Shown in pieces: positions 19,902 through 28,622 of a stretch of DNA of 64,000 nucleotides (within the stretch, counting starts at the first letter, position 1; every line of letters begins with the position of its first letter). The notes beneath the pieces were generated by a model. It worked only from the letters and a program-made list of their open reading frames with translations. It was not told where the DNA came from and searched no databases. Source of the DNA: JBDLRH01 sp039800165 (GTDB lineage Bacteria; Pseudomonadota; Gammaproteobacteria; Burkholderiales; Burkholderiaceae_C). The translations under genes and the position numbers were made by a program. The stretch spans positions 60,660-124,659 of the forward strand of contig JBDLRH010000037.1 of the NCBI GenBank assembly GCA_039800165.1, written 5' to 3'.

Positions 19902-21131
19902 ATGCCTGCCGCTGCGATGAACCGGTCGGTGCTGCCGAGGGCTGTGCCGTCCGACGTGGGCCTGGACGCGCAGCGCCTTGAGCGGCTGATGGCGGTGCTG
20001 CGCGCTGACGCCGAGCGCGGCCGCCTGCCGGGCGGGGTGGCGCTGATTGCGCGCCACGGGCGCATCGCCCTGCACGAAGCGTTCGGCGTGCAGTCTCCCG
20101 CACCGACCCCGGTGGGTCACACGCCGGCGCCGATGCGCACCGACAGCCTGTTTCGCATCTACTCGATGACCAAGCCGATCGTGTCGGTGGCCGCGATGAT
20201 GCTGGTCGAGCGTGGCCAGCTGCTGCTGTCCGATCCGGTGCATCGCTTCGTGCCCGCCTTCGCGGCCACGCAGGTGGCGGTGGAGCAGGGCGGCGCGGTG
20301 ACGCTGCGCGCGCCGGCACGGCCTGCCACGGTGCAAGACCTTCTGCGTCATACCGCGGGCCTGACCTACGAATTTCTTGGCGCCTCGCATGTGCAGCGCG
20401 CGTATGTGCAGGCGCGCATGAACTCGCGAGAGCGCACCAACGCAGAGCTCTGCGATCAGCTCGCCGCACTGCCGCTGATGTTCGACCCCGGCGCGGTGTG
20501 GGAGTACAGCCGCGCTACAGACGTGCTGGGCCGGGTGATCGAGGTGGTGGCTGGCCAGACGCTCGGCGACATGCTGCGCGACGAGATCTTCGCGCCGCTG
20601 GGCATGACCGACACCGCGTTTCGTGTGCCCGAGGCGCAGTGGCACCGCATCGCCGAGCCGTTTGAACACGACCCCGACGGCGGCGTGCCCTACAAGGTGT
20701 TCGACCCGCGCGTTGCGGCGCGGCTGGAGCTGGGTGGCGGCGGCCTGATGTCCACCACGCGCGACTACGCACGCTTCCTGCAGATGCTGCTCAACCGCGG
20801 CGAGCTCGATGGCGTGCGGCTGCTGTCGCCCGCCACCGTGGACTTCATGACCGCCGATCATCTGGGCAACATCCCGATCCACGGCGCGCTGCTGCCGCCA
20901 GGCCACGGCTTCGGCCTGGGCTTCGCGGTGCGCAGGTCTGCCGGCGAGGCCGCCGTGCCCGGGTCGGTGGGCTTGTACTACTGGGGCGGCATCGCAGGCA
21001 CCACCTTCTTTGTCGACCCGGCGCAGGACCTCTTTGCGATGCTGATGATCCAGGCGCCGAACCAGCGCGATCACTACCGTGAGCTGTTCCGCAACCTGGT
21101 CTACGCGACCCTGACGGAGACCCACCGATGA
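19902..21131 (+). CDS. beta-lactamase-family serine hydrolase (esterase-like)
   Basis: A 409-residue class C beta-lactamase fold protein. SMTK near residue 88 is the SxxK nucleophile motif, Tyr in EYSRATDVLG is the second-motif tyrosine, and HGFGLGF near residue 330 replaces the KTG box, a pattern common in esterases and D-aminopeptidase-like members rather than true beta-lactamases. No clear signal peptide is seen, suggesting a cytosolic enzyme. Its stop overlaps the start of the cupin gene by 4 bp. Natural substrate unknown. Confidence 0.88.
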   Translation: MPAAAMNRSVLPRAVPSDVGLDAQRLERLMAVLRADAERGRLPGGVALIARHGRIALHEAFGVQSPAPTPVGHTPAPMRTDSLFRIYSMTKPIVSVAAMMLVERGQLLLSDPVHRFVPAFAATQVAVEQGGAVTLRAPARPATVQDLLRHTAGLTYEFLGASHVQRAYVQARMNSRERTNAELCDQLAALPLMFDPGAVWEYSRATDVLGRVIEVVAGQTLGDMLRDEIFAPLGMTDTAFRVPEAQWHRIAEPFEHDPDGGVPYKVFDPRVAARLELGGGGLMSTTRDYARFLQMLLNRGELDGVRLLSPATVDFMTADHLGNIPIHGALLPPGHGFGLGFAVRRSAGEAAVPGSVGLYYWGGIAGTTFFVDPAQDLFAMLMIQAPNQRDHYRELFRNLVYATLTETHR

Positions 21132-21655
21132 GCCACGATCACCCACATCCGCACCCACATCCGCACTCGGACCACCACGGCACGCCGCACGCCGCGCCCG
21201 ACTGGAAGCACGACGGCGTGCGGGTGATCCCCGGCAACCAGCTCGACGGCAATGTGCCGTCCACCCCGGGCATGGACCGCAAGGCTGCGATCAACTTCGC
21301 GCGGGTGGGCGCGCAAAAGCTGTGGGCCGGCACGGTCACCATCCACCCGGACGCCAAGACGGGCGCGCATCACCACGGCCACCTGGAGAGCGTGATCTAT
21401 GTGGTGAATGGCCGTGCGCGCATGCGCTGGGGCGAGCAGCTCGAATTCACTGCCGAGGCCGGCCCGGGCGACTTCATCTACGTGCCGCCCTATGTGCCGC
21501 ACCAGGAAATCAACGCCAGCCCGACCGAGGTGCTGGAGTGCGTGCTGTGCCGCAGCGACGGTCAGGCGGTGGCGGTCAACCTTGACATCGAGCCGGTGGA
21601 AAAACCGCAGACCGTGCTCTGGGTCGACCCGACCCATCCGCACGGCGGGGTGTGA
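21128..21655 (+). CDS. cupin-domain protein with His-rich N-terminus
   Basis: A 175-residue single-domain cupin. The two cupin motifs are visible: HHHGHLESVIYVVNG (metal His, His, Glu) and PPYVPHQEIN (last metal His). The first 22 residues are a His/Pro repeat (HPHPHPHPH) that could bind or buffer a metal. The family includes small dioxygenases, isomerases and sugar-binding proteins, so the reaction is open. Translation is coupled to the serine hydrolase by ATGA; the stop abuts the convergent hemerythrin gene stop. Confidence 0.85.
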   Translation: MSHDHPHPHPHPHSDHHGTPHAAPDWKHDGVRVIPGNQLDGNVPSTPGMDRKAAINFARVGAQKLWAGTVTIHPDAKTGAHHHGHLESVIYVVNGRARMRWGEQLEFTAEAGPGDFIYVPPYVPHQEINASPTEVLECVLCRSDGQAVAVNLDIEPVEKPQTVLWVDPTHPHGGV

Positions 21656-22201
21656 TCAGCTGACGCTGCCCGCAGCGGCAGGCGCAGCGCTGGCGTCGCA
21701 GGCGGTCGGCTCCGGCGCTGGCGGAATGCGGTCGGGGTGAGCGACCGCGCCGCTGGAAAAGTCGTAGCCCACCCAGTGGGCATACAGCGCAAAGGCCGCG
21801 TCCATGCTCTGCGCATGCTGCTCGAACCAGGTGCCGAGCTCCGAAGCGAGCTGACGCACCAGCGCCAGGTCACCGTTGCCGCCGCGGCGCAGGCCTTCGC
21901 GCATCACCGCCAGGATCTCGGTGTGCTCGCGCAGGTGGCAGCCGCCGGGCGGGAAACGCGTGGCCTCGAAGGCGCGGTTCTCCATCTCGAAGTGCGCCTG
22001 CGTGTGCGCCACCACCTCGCTCCACACCGCCAGCAGCTGCGCGTCATCGGCCTGCACCGCACGGCCAAGCAGCTGCACGAACTCCTGATGCGTCTCGTCC
22101 AGCGCGGGCAGGTTCAGCGACAGCGCCTCGCTCCACTCGGGCACCTGCAGGGTGCCCGCAGCGGATGTGGTGTTGGCGGAGGCTTCAGCGGCGGTGTTCA
22201 T
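21656..22201 (-). CDS. hemerythrin-domain protein
   Basis: A 181-residue protein with a bacteriohemerythrin domain at about residues 20-140. The di-iron ligands are visible in order: DETHQEF, AHFEMENRAF (His and Glu), HLREHTEI (two His) and FEQHAQSMD (His and Asp). The four-helix bundle binds O2 at a di-iron site and serves in oxygen storage or sensing. The C-terminal ~45 residues are Ala/Pro-rich. ATG at 22201 is preferred to one 19 codons upstream, which would overlap the bktB gene by 26 bp. Confidence 0.9.
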   Translation of the reverse strand: MNTAAEASANTTSAAGTLQVPEWSEALSLNLPALDETHQEFVQLLGRAVQADDAQLLAVWSEVVAHTQAHFEMENRAFEATRFPPGGCHLREHTEILAVMREGLRRGGNGDLALVRQLASELGTWFEQHAQSMDAAFALYAHWVGYDFSSGAVAHPDRIPPAPEPTACDASAAPAAAGSVS

Positions 22202-22232
22202 GGCGCAACTGTAGCCGCACGCGGCAGATGCG

Positions 22233-23417
22233 TCAGGCGCGCTCGAAGATGGCCGCAATGCCCTGGCCGCCGCCGATGCACATGGTCACCAGGGCGTAGC
22301 GGCCGTTGATGCGTTGCAGCTCGTGCAGGGCCTTCACCGTGATCAGCGCGCCGGTGGCGCCGATCGGGTGGCCCAGCGAGATACCCGACCCGTTCGGGTT
22401 GACCTTGGCCGGGTCCAGGCCCAGCTCCTTGGTCACGGCGCAGGCCTGGGCAGCAAAAGCCTCGTTGGCCTCGATCACATCCAGATCAGATACCTTCAGG
22501 CCGGTGCGCTTGAGCACCGCCTGCGTGGCGCTGATCGGGCCCACGCCCATGATCTTCGGGTCCAGGCCGGTGTGCGCATAGCCCACCAGGCGCGCCAGGG
22601 GCTTGAGGCCCCGCGCCTGCGCGGCCTTGGCTTCCATCAGCACCACGGCAGCCGCCGCATCGTTGATGCCCGAGGCGTTGCCGGCGGTCACCGTGCCGTT
22701 CTCCTTGGCGAACACCGGCTTGAGCTTGGCAAAGTCTTCCAGCTTGGCGCCGGCGCGGAAATGCTCGTCGGTGGCGTAGGCCACATCGCCCTTCTTGCTC
22801 TTGAGCATGACGGGCACGATCTGGTCCTTGAAGTAGCCCGCGGCGGTGGCGCGTTCGGCGCGGTTGTGGCTTTCCACGGCGAGTGCGTCCTGCATCTCGC
22901 GGGTGATGCCGTACTTGGCGGCCACGTTCTCTGCGGTCACGCCCATGTGGATGTTGTGGAAGGGGTCATGCAGCGCGCCGACCATCATGTCCACCAGCTT
23001 GGCGTCGCCCATGCGGGTGCCCCAGCGCTGGGTGAGGTTGGCGTACGGGCCGCGGCTCATGTTCTCGGCGCCGGCGCCTATCGCGATGTCGCAGTCGCCC
23101 AGCAGGATCGCCTGCGAGGCCGACACGATGGCCTGCAGGCCCGAGCCGCACAGGCGGTTGACGTTGAAGGCCGGGGTGGTGTCGGCGCAGCCGCCGTTGA
23201 TCGCCGCCACACGCGAGAGGTACATGTCCTTCGGCTCGGTATTGACCACATGGCCGAACACCACATGGCCCACATCCTTGCCCTCGACCCGGGCGCGGGC
23301 CAGCGCCTCGCGCACCACCAGGGCGCCCAGCTCGGTGGGCGGGATGTCCTTCAGGCTTCCGCCAAAGGTTCCGATGGCGGTGCGCACACCGCTGACGACG
23401 ACGACTGCACGGCTCAT
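22233..23417 (-). CDS. bktB: beta-ketothiolase (acetyl-CoA acyltransferase) BktB
   Basis: A 394-residue thiolase, identical in length to Cupriavidus BktB and with the same opening (VVVVSGVRTAIGTFGGSLKD). Active-site Cys sits in NRLCGSGLQ near residue 90, the second pair is His in GHPIGATGA and Cys in TMCIGGGQG. It condenses or cleaves acyl-CoA and acetyl-CoA, serving polyhydroxyalkanoate supply and beta-oxidation of short chains. It stands alone; phaB or phaC are not nearby. A clear promoter was not identified. Confidence 0.93.
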   Translation of the reverse strand: MSRAVVVVSGVRTAIGTFGGSLKDIPPTELGALVVREALARARVEGKDVGHVVFGHVVNTEPKDMYLSRVAAINGGCADTTPAFNVNRLCGSGLQAIVSASQAILLGDCDIAIGAGAENMSRGPYANLTQRWGTRMGDAKLVDMMVGALHDPFHNIHMGVTAENVAAKYGITREMQDALAVESHNRAERATAAGYFKDQIVPVMLKSKKGDVAYATDEHFRAGAKLEDFAKLKPVFAKENGTVTAGNASGINDAAAAVVLMEAKAAQARGLKPLARLVGYAHTGLDPKIMGVGPISATQAVLKRTGLKVSDLDVIEANEAFAAQACAVTKELGLDPAKVNPNGSGISLGHPIGATGALITVKALHELQRINGRYALVTMCIGGGQGIAAIFERA

Positions 23418-23552
23418 GCTCTTTTCTCCTCGGCCCCGCGGGCCCCCGGGTGGCCCGCGCAGGCATGGCAGGCCTTGTGTTGAATGAAGCGCAAATTATC
23501 CGGAGCGCACCTGACGCGGACCTGAGCGCCGCCCGCCGGGCCCCGCGTGCAC

Positions 23553-24311
23553 TCAGTCGCGCACGTCGGCCACCGGGTTGCTGCCGAAGTCGGCGCGGTC
23601 CAGGTAGGCCAGTACCCGCCGCGCCGCATCGTCCGGACGGGTGAGCTGCCCCTTGTCCTTCATGCCGATGAAGTTGCCCACATCCGGAAACCGCGCCGGG
23701 TCGGTGCTGCGCAGCTGCACCTGCATGTCGGTGTCGATCACGCCTGGAGCCAGCGAGCAGACCCGGGCGCCGCGCGGCAGACGCTCCTGCTCCAGCGCCA
23801 CGCAACGGGTGAAGTGATCCATGGCGGCCTTGGTGGCGCAGTAGGCGGCCTGCGATGCCATCGCACGGCGGCCCAGGCCCGAGGAGATGTTGAGCACCTT
23901 GCGCACGCCCGGCCAGTCGGCGGTGGCACGCAGGAACGCCCCGCTCAGCATCATCGGCGCCTCCAGGCCCACGCGCAGGGCAGTGGCCAGGGCGTGAGCG
24001 TCCGTCGCATCCAGCGGCCCGATGTCGGGGATGAGCGCGGCGTTGTTGATCAGCGTCACCGAAGCCCAGCCGGCGCCGGCTTGCGGGCCGAGCCAGGCCG
24101 CCAGCGCCGCGGCCACCGGTGCGGCATCGCCCAGGTCGCGCTCCCACTGGGTGCAGTGCTGCCCGTGGCGGGTGGCGGCGGCTGACAGGTCGGCGTTCGA
24201 GCGCCGCGAGATGCACAGCAGGTCGTGGCCTTCGGCGAGGCGCTGCTGCGCCATGGCCAGGCCCATGCCGCGCGAGGCACCGGTGATCAGGGTGAGGTGG
24301 CGTGGTCTCAT
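23553..24311 (-). CDS. short-chain dehydrogenase/reductase
   Basis: A 252-residue classical SDR. NAD(P)-binding TGASRGMG at residues 9-16 and CISRRS after beta-2 suggest NADP(H) preference; NNAA, the catalytic Ser in LNISSGLG and YCATK (Tyr-x3-Lys) are all present. The overall pattern with SRGMG and the C-terminal DKGQLTRPDDAARR resembles sepiapterin reductase/YueD-type benzil reductases. It begins 40 bp before the stop of the pseudouridine synthase gene on the same strand. Substrate unknown. Confidence 0.88.
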   Translation of the reverse strand: MRPRHLTLITGASRGMGLAMAQQRLAEGHDLLCISRRSNADLSAAATRHGQHCTQWERDLGDAAPVAAALAAWLGPQAGAGWASVTLINNAALIPDIGPLDATDAHALATALRVGLEAPMMLSGAFLRATADWPGVRKVLNISSGLGRRAMASQAAYCATKAAMDHFTRCVALEQERLPRGARVCSLAPGVIDTDMQVQLRSTDPARFPDVGNFIGMKDKGQLTRPDDAARRVLAYLDRADFGSNPVADVRD

Positions 24312-24351
24312 GGTGATGTCGCAAGAAGTTGGAAAGCGTCTCGGGGCGAGG

Positions 24352-25047
24352 CTAGAACGGCGTCGGGCTGTCAAACACGAGCGGCTGCCCCGTGGCCGGA
24401 TGGTCCAGGCGCAGCTGCGTGGCGTGCAGCATCAACCGCGCAGGGTGGTGCGATGCGGCTTCAGCCTGCGGCGGCGGAGCATACAGCGCGTCCCCCACGA
24501 TGGGGTGGCCGATGGCCTGCAAGTGCACCCGCAGCTGGTGCGAGCGGCCAGTGACCGGCTCCAGCGCAACGCGGGTCAGTTCATTCGCCGCATCGTGCTG
24601 CACGACGCGCCAGCGGGTCAGGCTCGGCTTGCCGTGCTGCAGGTCGACCTTGCTGCGCGGCCGGTTCGGCCAGTCTGCCAGCAGCGGCAGCTCGATCGTC
24701 TGCCATGCGCTGTGTGCGGGCAGCAGGCCATGCACCACGGCCTCGTAGCGCTTGTGCACCCGCCGTTCGGCAAAGGCCTGCGACAGCACGCGCTGCATTG
24801 CGGCACCGCGCGCCATCAGCACCAGGCCCGAGGTCGCCATGTCCAGCCGGTGCACCACCAGCGCGTCGGCACACACCGCCTGCACCCGTGCCGAGAGGCA
24901 GTCCTGCTTGCCTTCGCCGCGGCCCGGCACGCACAGCATGCCCTCGGGTTTGTCCAGCACCAGCATGTGCTCGTCTGCATGGACCAGCAGGCCGGGCCGG
25001 GCAGGGCCAGTGCTGCCTGACAATGCCTTGATGCTGACCTCGACCAT
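24352..25047 (-). CDS. RluA-family pseudouridine synthase
   Basis: A 231-residue RluA-type synthase without an S4 domain. Catalytic Asp is in HRLDMATSG near residue 68; VLDKPEGMLCVPG and GRSHQLRVHL are the other family motifs. Size and motifs fit single-domain RluA, which modifies 23S rRNA U746 and some tRNAs; other RluA-like targets are possible. The most likely start ATG at 25047 shares the palindromic CATG with the start codon of the divergent DUF486 gene, so each leader must lie inside the other coding region. Confidence 0.87.
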   Translation of the reverse strand: MVEVSIKALSGSTGPARPGLLVHADEHMLVLDKPEGMLCVPGRGEGKQDCLSARVQAVCADALVVHRLDMATSGLVLMARGAAMQRVLSQAFAERRVHKRYEAVVHGLLPAHSAWQTIELPLLADWPNRPRSKVDLQHGKPSLTRWRVVQHDAANELTRVALEPVTGRSHQLRVHLQAIGHPIVGDALYAPPPQAEAASHHPARLMLHATQLRLDHPATGQPLVFDSPTPF

Positions 25048-25399
25048 GCTCCCATTCTCGTTGCAGACGGTGCTGCTGCTGGCGGCGTCCAACGTGTTCA
25101 TGACCTTCGCCTGGTACGGGCACCTGAAGAACCTGGCCACCGCGCCGTGGTACGTGGCGGCGCTGGTGAGCTGGGGCATCGCGCTGGCCGAATACCTGCT
25201 GCAGGTGCCGGCCAACCGCATCGGCTTCCAGCAGGCGGGCTTCAGCGTGGCGCAGCTGAAGATCATGCAGGAGGTGATCACGCTGTCGGTGTTTGTGCCG
25301 TTCGCGCTGTTCTATCTGCGCGAACCGCTCAAGCTCGACTACCTGTGGGCCGCGCTGTGCATGGTCGGGGCGGTGTACTTCATCTTCCGCAGCGCCTGA
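25046..25399 (+). CDS. DUF486 family (DMT-like) small membrane protein
   Basis: A 117-residue inner-membrane protein with four predicted transmembrane helices and the family block SNVFMTFAWYGHLKN near residue 17. DUF486 proteins belong to the drug/metabolite transporter superfamily and are of unknown function; their size resembles SMR exporters. The start used gives the usual family N-terminus; an ATG 15 bp upstream (25031) is also in frame. Starts of this gene and the pseudouridine synthase overlap head-to-head. Confidence 0.88.
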   Translation: MLPFSLQTVLLLAASNVFMTFAWYGHLKNLATAPWYVAALVSWGIALAEYLLQVPANRIGFQQAGFSVAQLKIMQEVITLSVFVPFALFYLREPLKLDYLWAALCMVGAVYFIFRSA

Positions 25400-25483
25400 C
25401 GCCTGCGCGCAGGCTGCAGGTCGTGCGCGCGTCTGCCCCTGCCCCTGCGCCCCGGAGGGTTAAACTCCGCGACAGAACGATGA

Positions 25484-25501
25484 CTGTCATCGTGGTGTAA
25501 C
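25484..25501 (+). promoter_or_regulatory. candidate Pho box upstream of DUF47-pit
   Basis: CTGTCAT-cgtg-GTGTAAC has the 7-4-7 layout of a PhoB binding site: the first half-site is a perfect CTGTCAT and the second matches 4 of 7. It lies 19 bp before the DUF47 start, close for a PhoB-activated promoter, so the leader would be very short or the site could act differently. Confidence 0.35.
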
Positions 25502-25520
25502 GACATACCGGAGCCGCCCC

Positions 25521-26168
25521 ATGCTGTTTGGCAAGCTGATGCCGCGCGAAGGCAACTTCTTCGAACTCTTCAACCAGCATGCCGACCGCATCGTCGAGGC
25601 CGCGCGGGCCTTCTCGAACCTGGTGGCGAACTACAGCGATCCGCACCTGCGCGAGCAGTACAACCGCGACGTGGACAACGCCGAGCGCGCGGCCGACCGC
25701 ATCACGCACGAGGTCAACCGCATGCTGCACAAGACCTTCATCACGCCGATCGATCGCGAACAGATCCACAAGCTCATCAACACGATGGACGACGTGGCCG
25801 ACCTGATCCAGGACTCGGCCGAGACGATGGCGCTGTACGACGTGCGGCACATGACCGACGAGATCACCCGCCTGAGCGACCTGAGCGTGCGCTGCTGCGA
25901 ACGCGTGAAGGACGCGGTGAACCTGCTCGACAAGATCGCCGACATGGGAACCGCCGAGGCGGCGCTCAAGACCTGCGAGGAGATCGACCGGCTCGAGTCC
26001 GACGCCGACCGCGTGATGCGCAGCGCGATGAGCAAGCTGTTTCGCGAAGAGCCGGACGTGCGCGAGGTCATCAAGCTCAAGGCGATCTATGAGCTGCTGG
26101 AGACCATCACCGACAAGTGCGAGGACGTGGCCAACCTGATCGAGGGCGTGGTCCTCGAGAACTCCTGA
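25521..26168 (+). CDS. DUF47 (PhoU-like) phosphate transport accessory protein
   Basis: A 215-residue all-helical PhoU-like protein of the DUF47 family. Conserved acidic pairs typical for the fold are seen in NRDVDNAERAADRITHEV, NTMDDVADLIQDSAE and ITDKCEDVANLIEGV, which bind metal clusters in PhoU homologues. DUF47 genes are almost always coupled to Pit transporters and are thought to control their activity. Here the pit gene follows after 16 bp, consistent with one operon. Confidence 0.92.
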   Translation: MLFGKLMPREGNFFELFNQHADRIVEAARAFSNLVANYSDPHLREQYNRDVDNAERAADRITHEVNRMLHKTFITPIDREQIHKLINTMDDVADLIQDSAETMALYDVRHMTDEITRLSDLSVRCCERVKDAVNLLDKIADMGTAEAALKTCEEIDRLESDADRVMRSAMSKLFREEPDVREVIKLKAIYELLETITDKCEDVANLIEGVVLENS

Positions 26169-26184
26169 AGCGGCAGGCGCAGCG

Positions 26185-27192
26185 ATGGACGCACAGGCAG
26201 CCCTGTGGGTGGTGGTGATGCTGGTGGTGCTGGCCCTGGCATTCGACTTCATGAACGGCTTTCACGACGCGGCGAATTCGATCGCCACCGTCGTGTCCAC
26301 CGGCGTGCTGCGGCCCACCCATGCGGTGCTGTTTGCCGCGTTCTTCAACTTCATCGCGATCTTCGTCTTCCACCTGAGCGTGGCCGCCACCGTGGGCAAG
26401 GGCATCGTGCAGCCCGGCGTGGTGGACACCCACGTGGTGTTCGGCGCGCTGGTGGGTGCGATCACCTGGAACGTGCTGACCTGGTACTACGGCATCCCCA
26501 GCAGCTCCTCGCATGCGCTGATCGGCGGCATCGTCGGCGCGGTGCTGGCCAAGGCCGGCTCCAGCGCACTGATCTCTGCCGGCATCCTGAAAACGGTGGC
26601 CTTCATCCTGGTATCGCCCACGCTCGGCTTCCTGCTGGGCTCGCTGATGATGCTGGCGGTGTCGTGGACCTGCCGGCGCGCCACACCCTCGCGGGTGGAC
26701 CGCTGGTTCCGCCGGCTGCAGCTGGTCTCGGCCGGTGCCTACAGCCTGGGTCACGGCGGCAACGATGCGCAAAAGACCATCGGCATCATCTGGATGCTGC
26801 TGATCGCCACCGGCTACACCGCCGCGGCCGACAAGGCGCCGCCGATGTGGGTGGTGGTGAGCTGCTATGTGGCGATTGCCGCGGGCACCATGTTCGGCGG
26901 CTGGCGCATCGTCAAGACCATGGGCCAGCGCATCACCAAGCTCAAGCCGGTGGGCGGCTTCTGCGCCGAAACCGGCGGTGCCATCACACTGTTCATGGCC
27001 ACGGCCGCGGGCATTCCGGTGTCGACCACCCACACCATCACCGGCGCGATCGTGGGCGTGGGGTCGGCGCAGCGCGCCAGCGCGGTGCGCTGGGGCGTGG
27101 CGGGCAACATCGTCTGGGCGTGGATCTTCACCATTCCGGCCAGCGCATTCGTCGCCGCCGTCGCGTACTGGGTCAGCCTGCAGATCTACTGA
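26185..27192 (+). CDS. pit: low-affinity inorganic phosphate transporter (Pit family)
   Basis: A 335-residue integral membrane protein with about ten hydrophobic segments. The two PiT signature repeats are visible: FDFMNGFHDAANSIAT near residue 20 and SLGHGGNDAQKTIGI near residue 188, plus SSSHALIGG and STTHTITGA. Pit proteins import metal-phosphate complexes with protons. It is transcribed with the DUF47 regulator and ends 9 bp before the convergent TM2 gene. Confidence 0.94.
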   Translation: MDAQAALWVVVMLVVLALAFDFMNGFHDAANSIATVVSTGVLRPTHAVLFAAFFNFIAIFVFHLSVAATVGKGIVQPGVVDTHVVFGALVGAITWNVLTWYYGIPSSSSHALIGGIVGAVLAKAGSSALISAGILKTVAFILVSPTLGFLLGSLMMLAVSWTCRRATPSRVDRWFRRLQLVSAGAYSLGHGGNDAQKTIGIIWMLLIATGYTAAADKAPPMWVVVSCYVAIAAGTMFGGWRIVKTMGQRITKLKPVGGFCAETGGAITLFMATAAGIPVSTTHTITGAIVGVGSAQRASAVRWGVAGNIVWAWIFTIPASAFVAAVAYWVSLQIY

Positions 27193-27201
27193 GCCGCGCG
27201 T

Positions 27202-27654
27202 TCACTGCGAGATCTTGCGCGCCTCTTCGATCTGGTATTCGAAGTAGCGCTGGAAGCTGAAGACGATGCTTGCCATCAGCACCGCGGTGCCGATCAGGAG
27301 CGACGCGACGATGGCGCCGATCGTGCCCCAGTGGGTGCGGCCGCAGCCGGCGTCTTCAGGCAGCTGCGGGTTGAAGCGTGCGTTCCAGCGCTCGGGCGTC
27401 ATCAGCGCGTAGACGATCGCGTTGAGCGCGCAGGCGGCGATGGTGAAGCCCAGCATCGGGATCAGCAGCCAGCTCAGCTGGTCGTCCTGGCCCATCGCCA
27501 GCACGCGCTGGATGCCGTACAGGCCCAGTGCGGTGGGGATCGGCAGCGCCCAGCCCAGCAGGTCTCCCAGGCCGAACAGGTAGAAGCGGTGCAGGCCCAG
27601 CGGGCCGCCCACGAAGGCCAGCCACGCGGCGGTGGTCTTGCTGCGCTGGCGCAT
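27202..27654 (-). CDS. TM2-domain membrane protein
   Basis: A 150-residue membrane protein. The N-terminal TM2 module (WLAFVGGPLGLHRFYLFGLGD) carries the Gly-rich turn between two helices; a third and fourth hydrophobic segment follow at about residues 63-85 and 110-130. TM2 proteins are small membrane proteins of unknown function. It starts 2 bp after the stop of the upstream acetyltransferase gene, so the two form an operon. Confidence 0.82.
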   Translation of the reverse strand: MRQRSKTTAAWLAFVGGPLGLHRFYLFGLGDLLGWALPIPTALGLYGIQRVLAMGQDDQLSWLLIPMLGFTIAACALNAIVYALMTPERWNARFNPQLPEDAGCGRTHWGTIGAIVASLLIGTAVLMASIVFSFQRYFEYQIEEARKISQ

Positions 27655-27656
27655 GT

Positions 27657-28232
27657 TCAGGCCCCGGCCTGCGCGCCGCTGCGCTCGGGGGGCGTGGTGT
27701 CGCCTTCGCCCAGCGCGCGGTCCATCATCACCACATCGAGCCAGCGGCCAAACTTCCAGCCGCACGAAGCGAGCGTGCCCACCATCGCGAAGCCCGCGCC
27801 GCGGTGCACGCCAATCGATGCGGCGTTGCCCGAGTCGCCGATCACCGCAATCAGGCGACGCACGCCGGCGGCCTGCGCCGCATCGCACAGCGCGCCCAGC
27901 AAGGTGCGGCCGATGCCGCGGCCGGGGGCGTCGTGGGCCACGTAGATCGAGTCTTCGGCCGAGAAGCGGTAGGCCGGGCGCGGCTTGAACCAGTTGCAGT
28001 AGGCATAGCCGACCACGCGGCCGTCGAGCTCGGCCACCAGCCAGGGCAGGCCGCGGCCCAGCACCTCGGCACGCCGGGCGGTCATCTCGGGCAGGGTGGG
28101 GGGCACCGTTTCGAAGGTGCCGGTGCCGTGCAGCACGTGGTGGGCGTAGATGTCGGTGATGGCCGGCAGGTCGGCGTCGCGGCTCGGGCGGATCACCGGC
28201 GCGGGCGATGCCGCAAGGGGGGGCACGGTCAT
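27657..28232 (-). CDS. GNAT N-acetyltransferase (phosphinothricin acetyltransferase-like)
   Basis: A 191-residue GNAT protein. The acetyl-CoA binding motif A is PGRGIGRTLLGAL near residue 103; VIRPSRDADLPAITDIYAHHV at the start, GTGTFETVPPT and a NAASIGVHRGAGF motif are those of Pat/YncA-type enzymes, which acetylate amino groups of phosphinothricin, methionine sulfoximine or similar amino acids. Its ATG lies 13 bp from the divergent rpsP promoter element. The last ~15 residues are a variable tail. Confidence 0.9.
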   Translation of the reverse strand: MTVPPLAASPAPVIRPSRDADLPAITDIYAHHVLHGTGTFETVPPTLPEMTARRAEVLGRGLPWLVAELDGRVVGYAYCNWFKPRPAYRFSAEDSIYVAHDAPGRGIGRTLLGALCDAAQAAGVRRLIAVIGDSGNAASIGVHRGAGFAMVGTLASCGWKFGRWLDVVMMDRALGEGDTTPPERSGAQAGA

Positions 28233-28245
28233 GGAACGGGGCGCT

Positions 28246-28267
28246 TGCTATAATTTCAGGCTTTTCG
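28246..28267 (+). promoter_or_regulatory. extended -10 promoter and initial leader of rpsP-rimM-trmD
   Basis: TGcTATAAT at 28246-28254 is a perfect extended -10 element. It is followed after exactly 4 nt by GGCTTTTCG (28259-28267), a sequence repeated at the same distance behind the rplS -10. No good -35 hexamer is seen at 17 bp, as expected for an extended -10 promoter. Confidence 0.75.
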
Positions 28268-28353
28268 GCGTGTCACTGGCCGGGTGGCCAGTTGCGTGTC
28301 TCAAACGCCGGAAGAACGCTTCTTCAGCAGAAGCACCACCCGAAGGATAAATC

Positions 28354-28605
28354 ATGGTCGTCATTCGACTCTCGCGCGGCGGGGCAAAAGCCCGTCCGTT
28401 TTTCAACATTGTGGTGGCCGACAAGCGCACCCGTCGTGACGGCAGCTTCATCGAGCGCATCGGCTTCTACAACCCGATCGCCACCGAAAAGGAAGAGTCC
28501 ATCCGCATCGCCCAGGACCGCCTGAGCTACTGGCGCAGCGTCGGCGCGCAGGCCTCGCCCACGGTCGAGCGCCTGATCAAGCAGGCGGCCGCCAAGGCCG
28601 CCTGA
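28354..28605 (+). CDS. rpsP: 30S ribosomal protein S16
   Basis: An 83-residue S16 with the canonical start [25 protein letters not shown]. It binds 16S rRNA early in small-subunit assembly. It is first in the conserved rpsP-rimM-trmD-rplS cluster. The 100-nt leader after the promoter is GC-rich and could fold; AAGGAT lies before the ATG. Confidence 0.98.
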   Translation: MVVIRLSRGGAKARPFFNIVVADKRTRRDGSFIERIGFYNPIATEKEESIRIAQDRLSYWRSVGAQASPTVERLIKQAAAKAA

Positions 28606-28622
28606 GGCACGGCCCCGCGGCG

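Noticed and set aside
18852..21158. 768-codon minus-strand frame across the methionine synthase and serine hydrolase genes
   Set aside because: It spans two well-supported genes in antisense and has Arg/His/Gln-rich composition typical of shadow frames.
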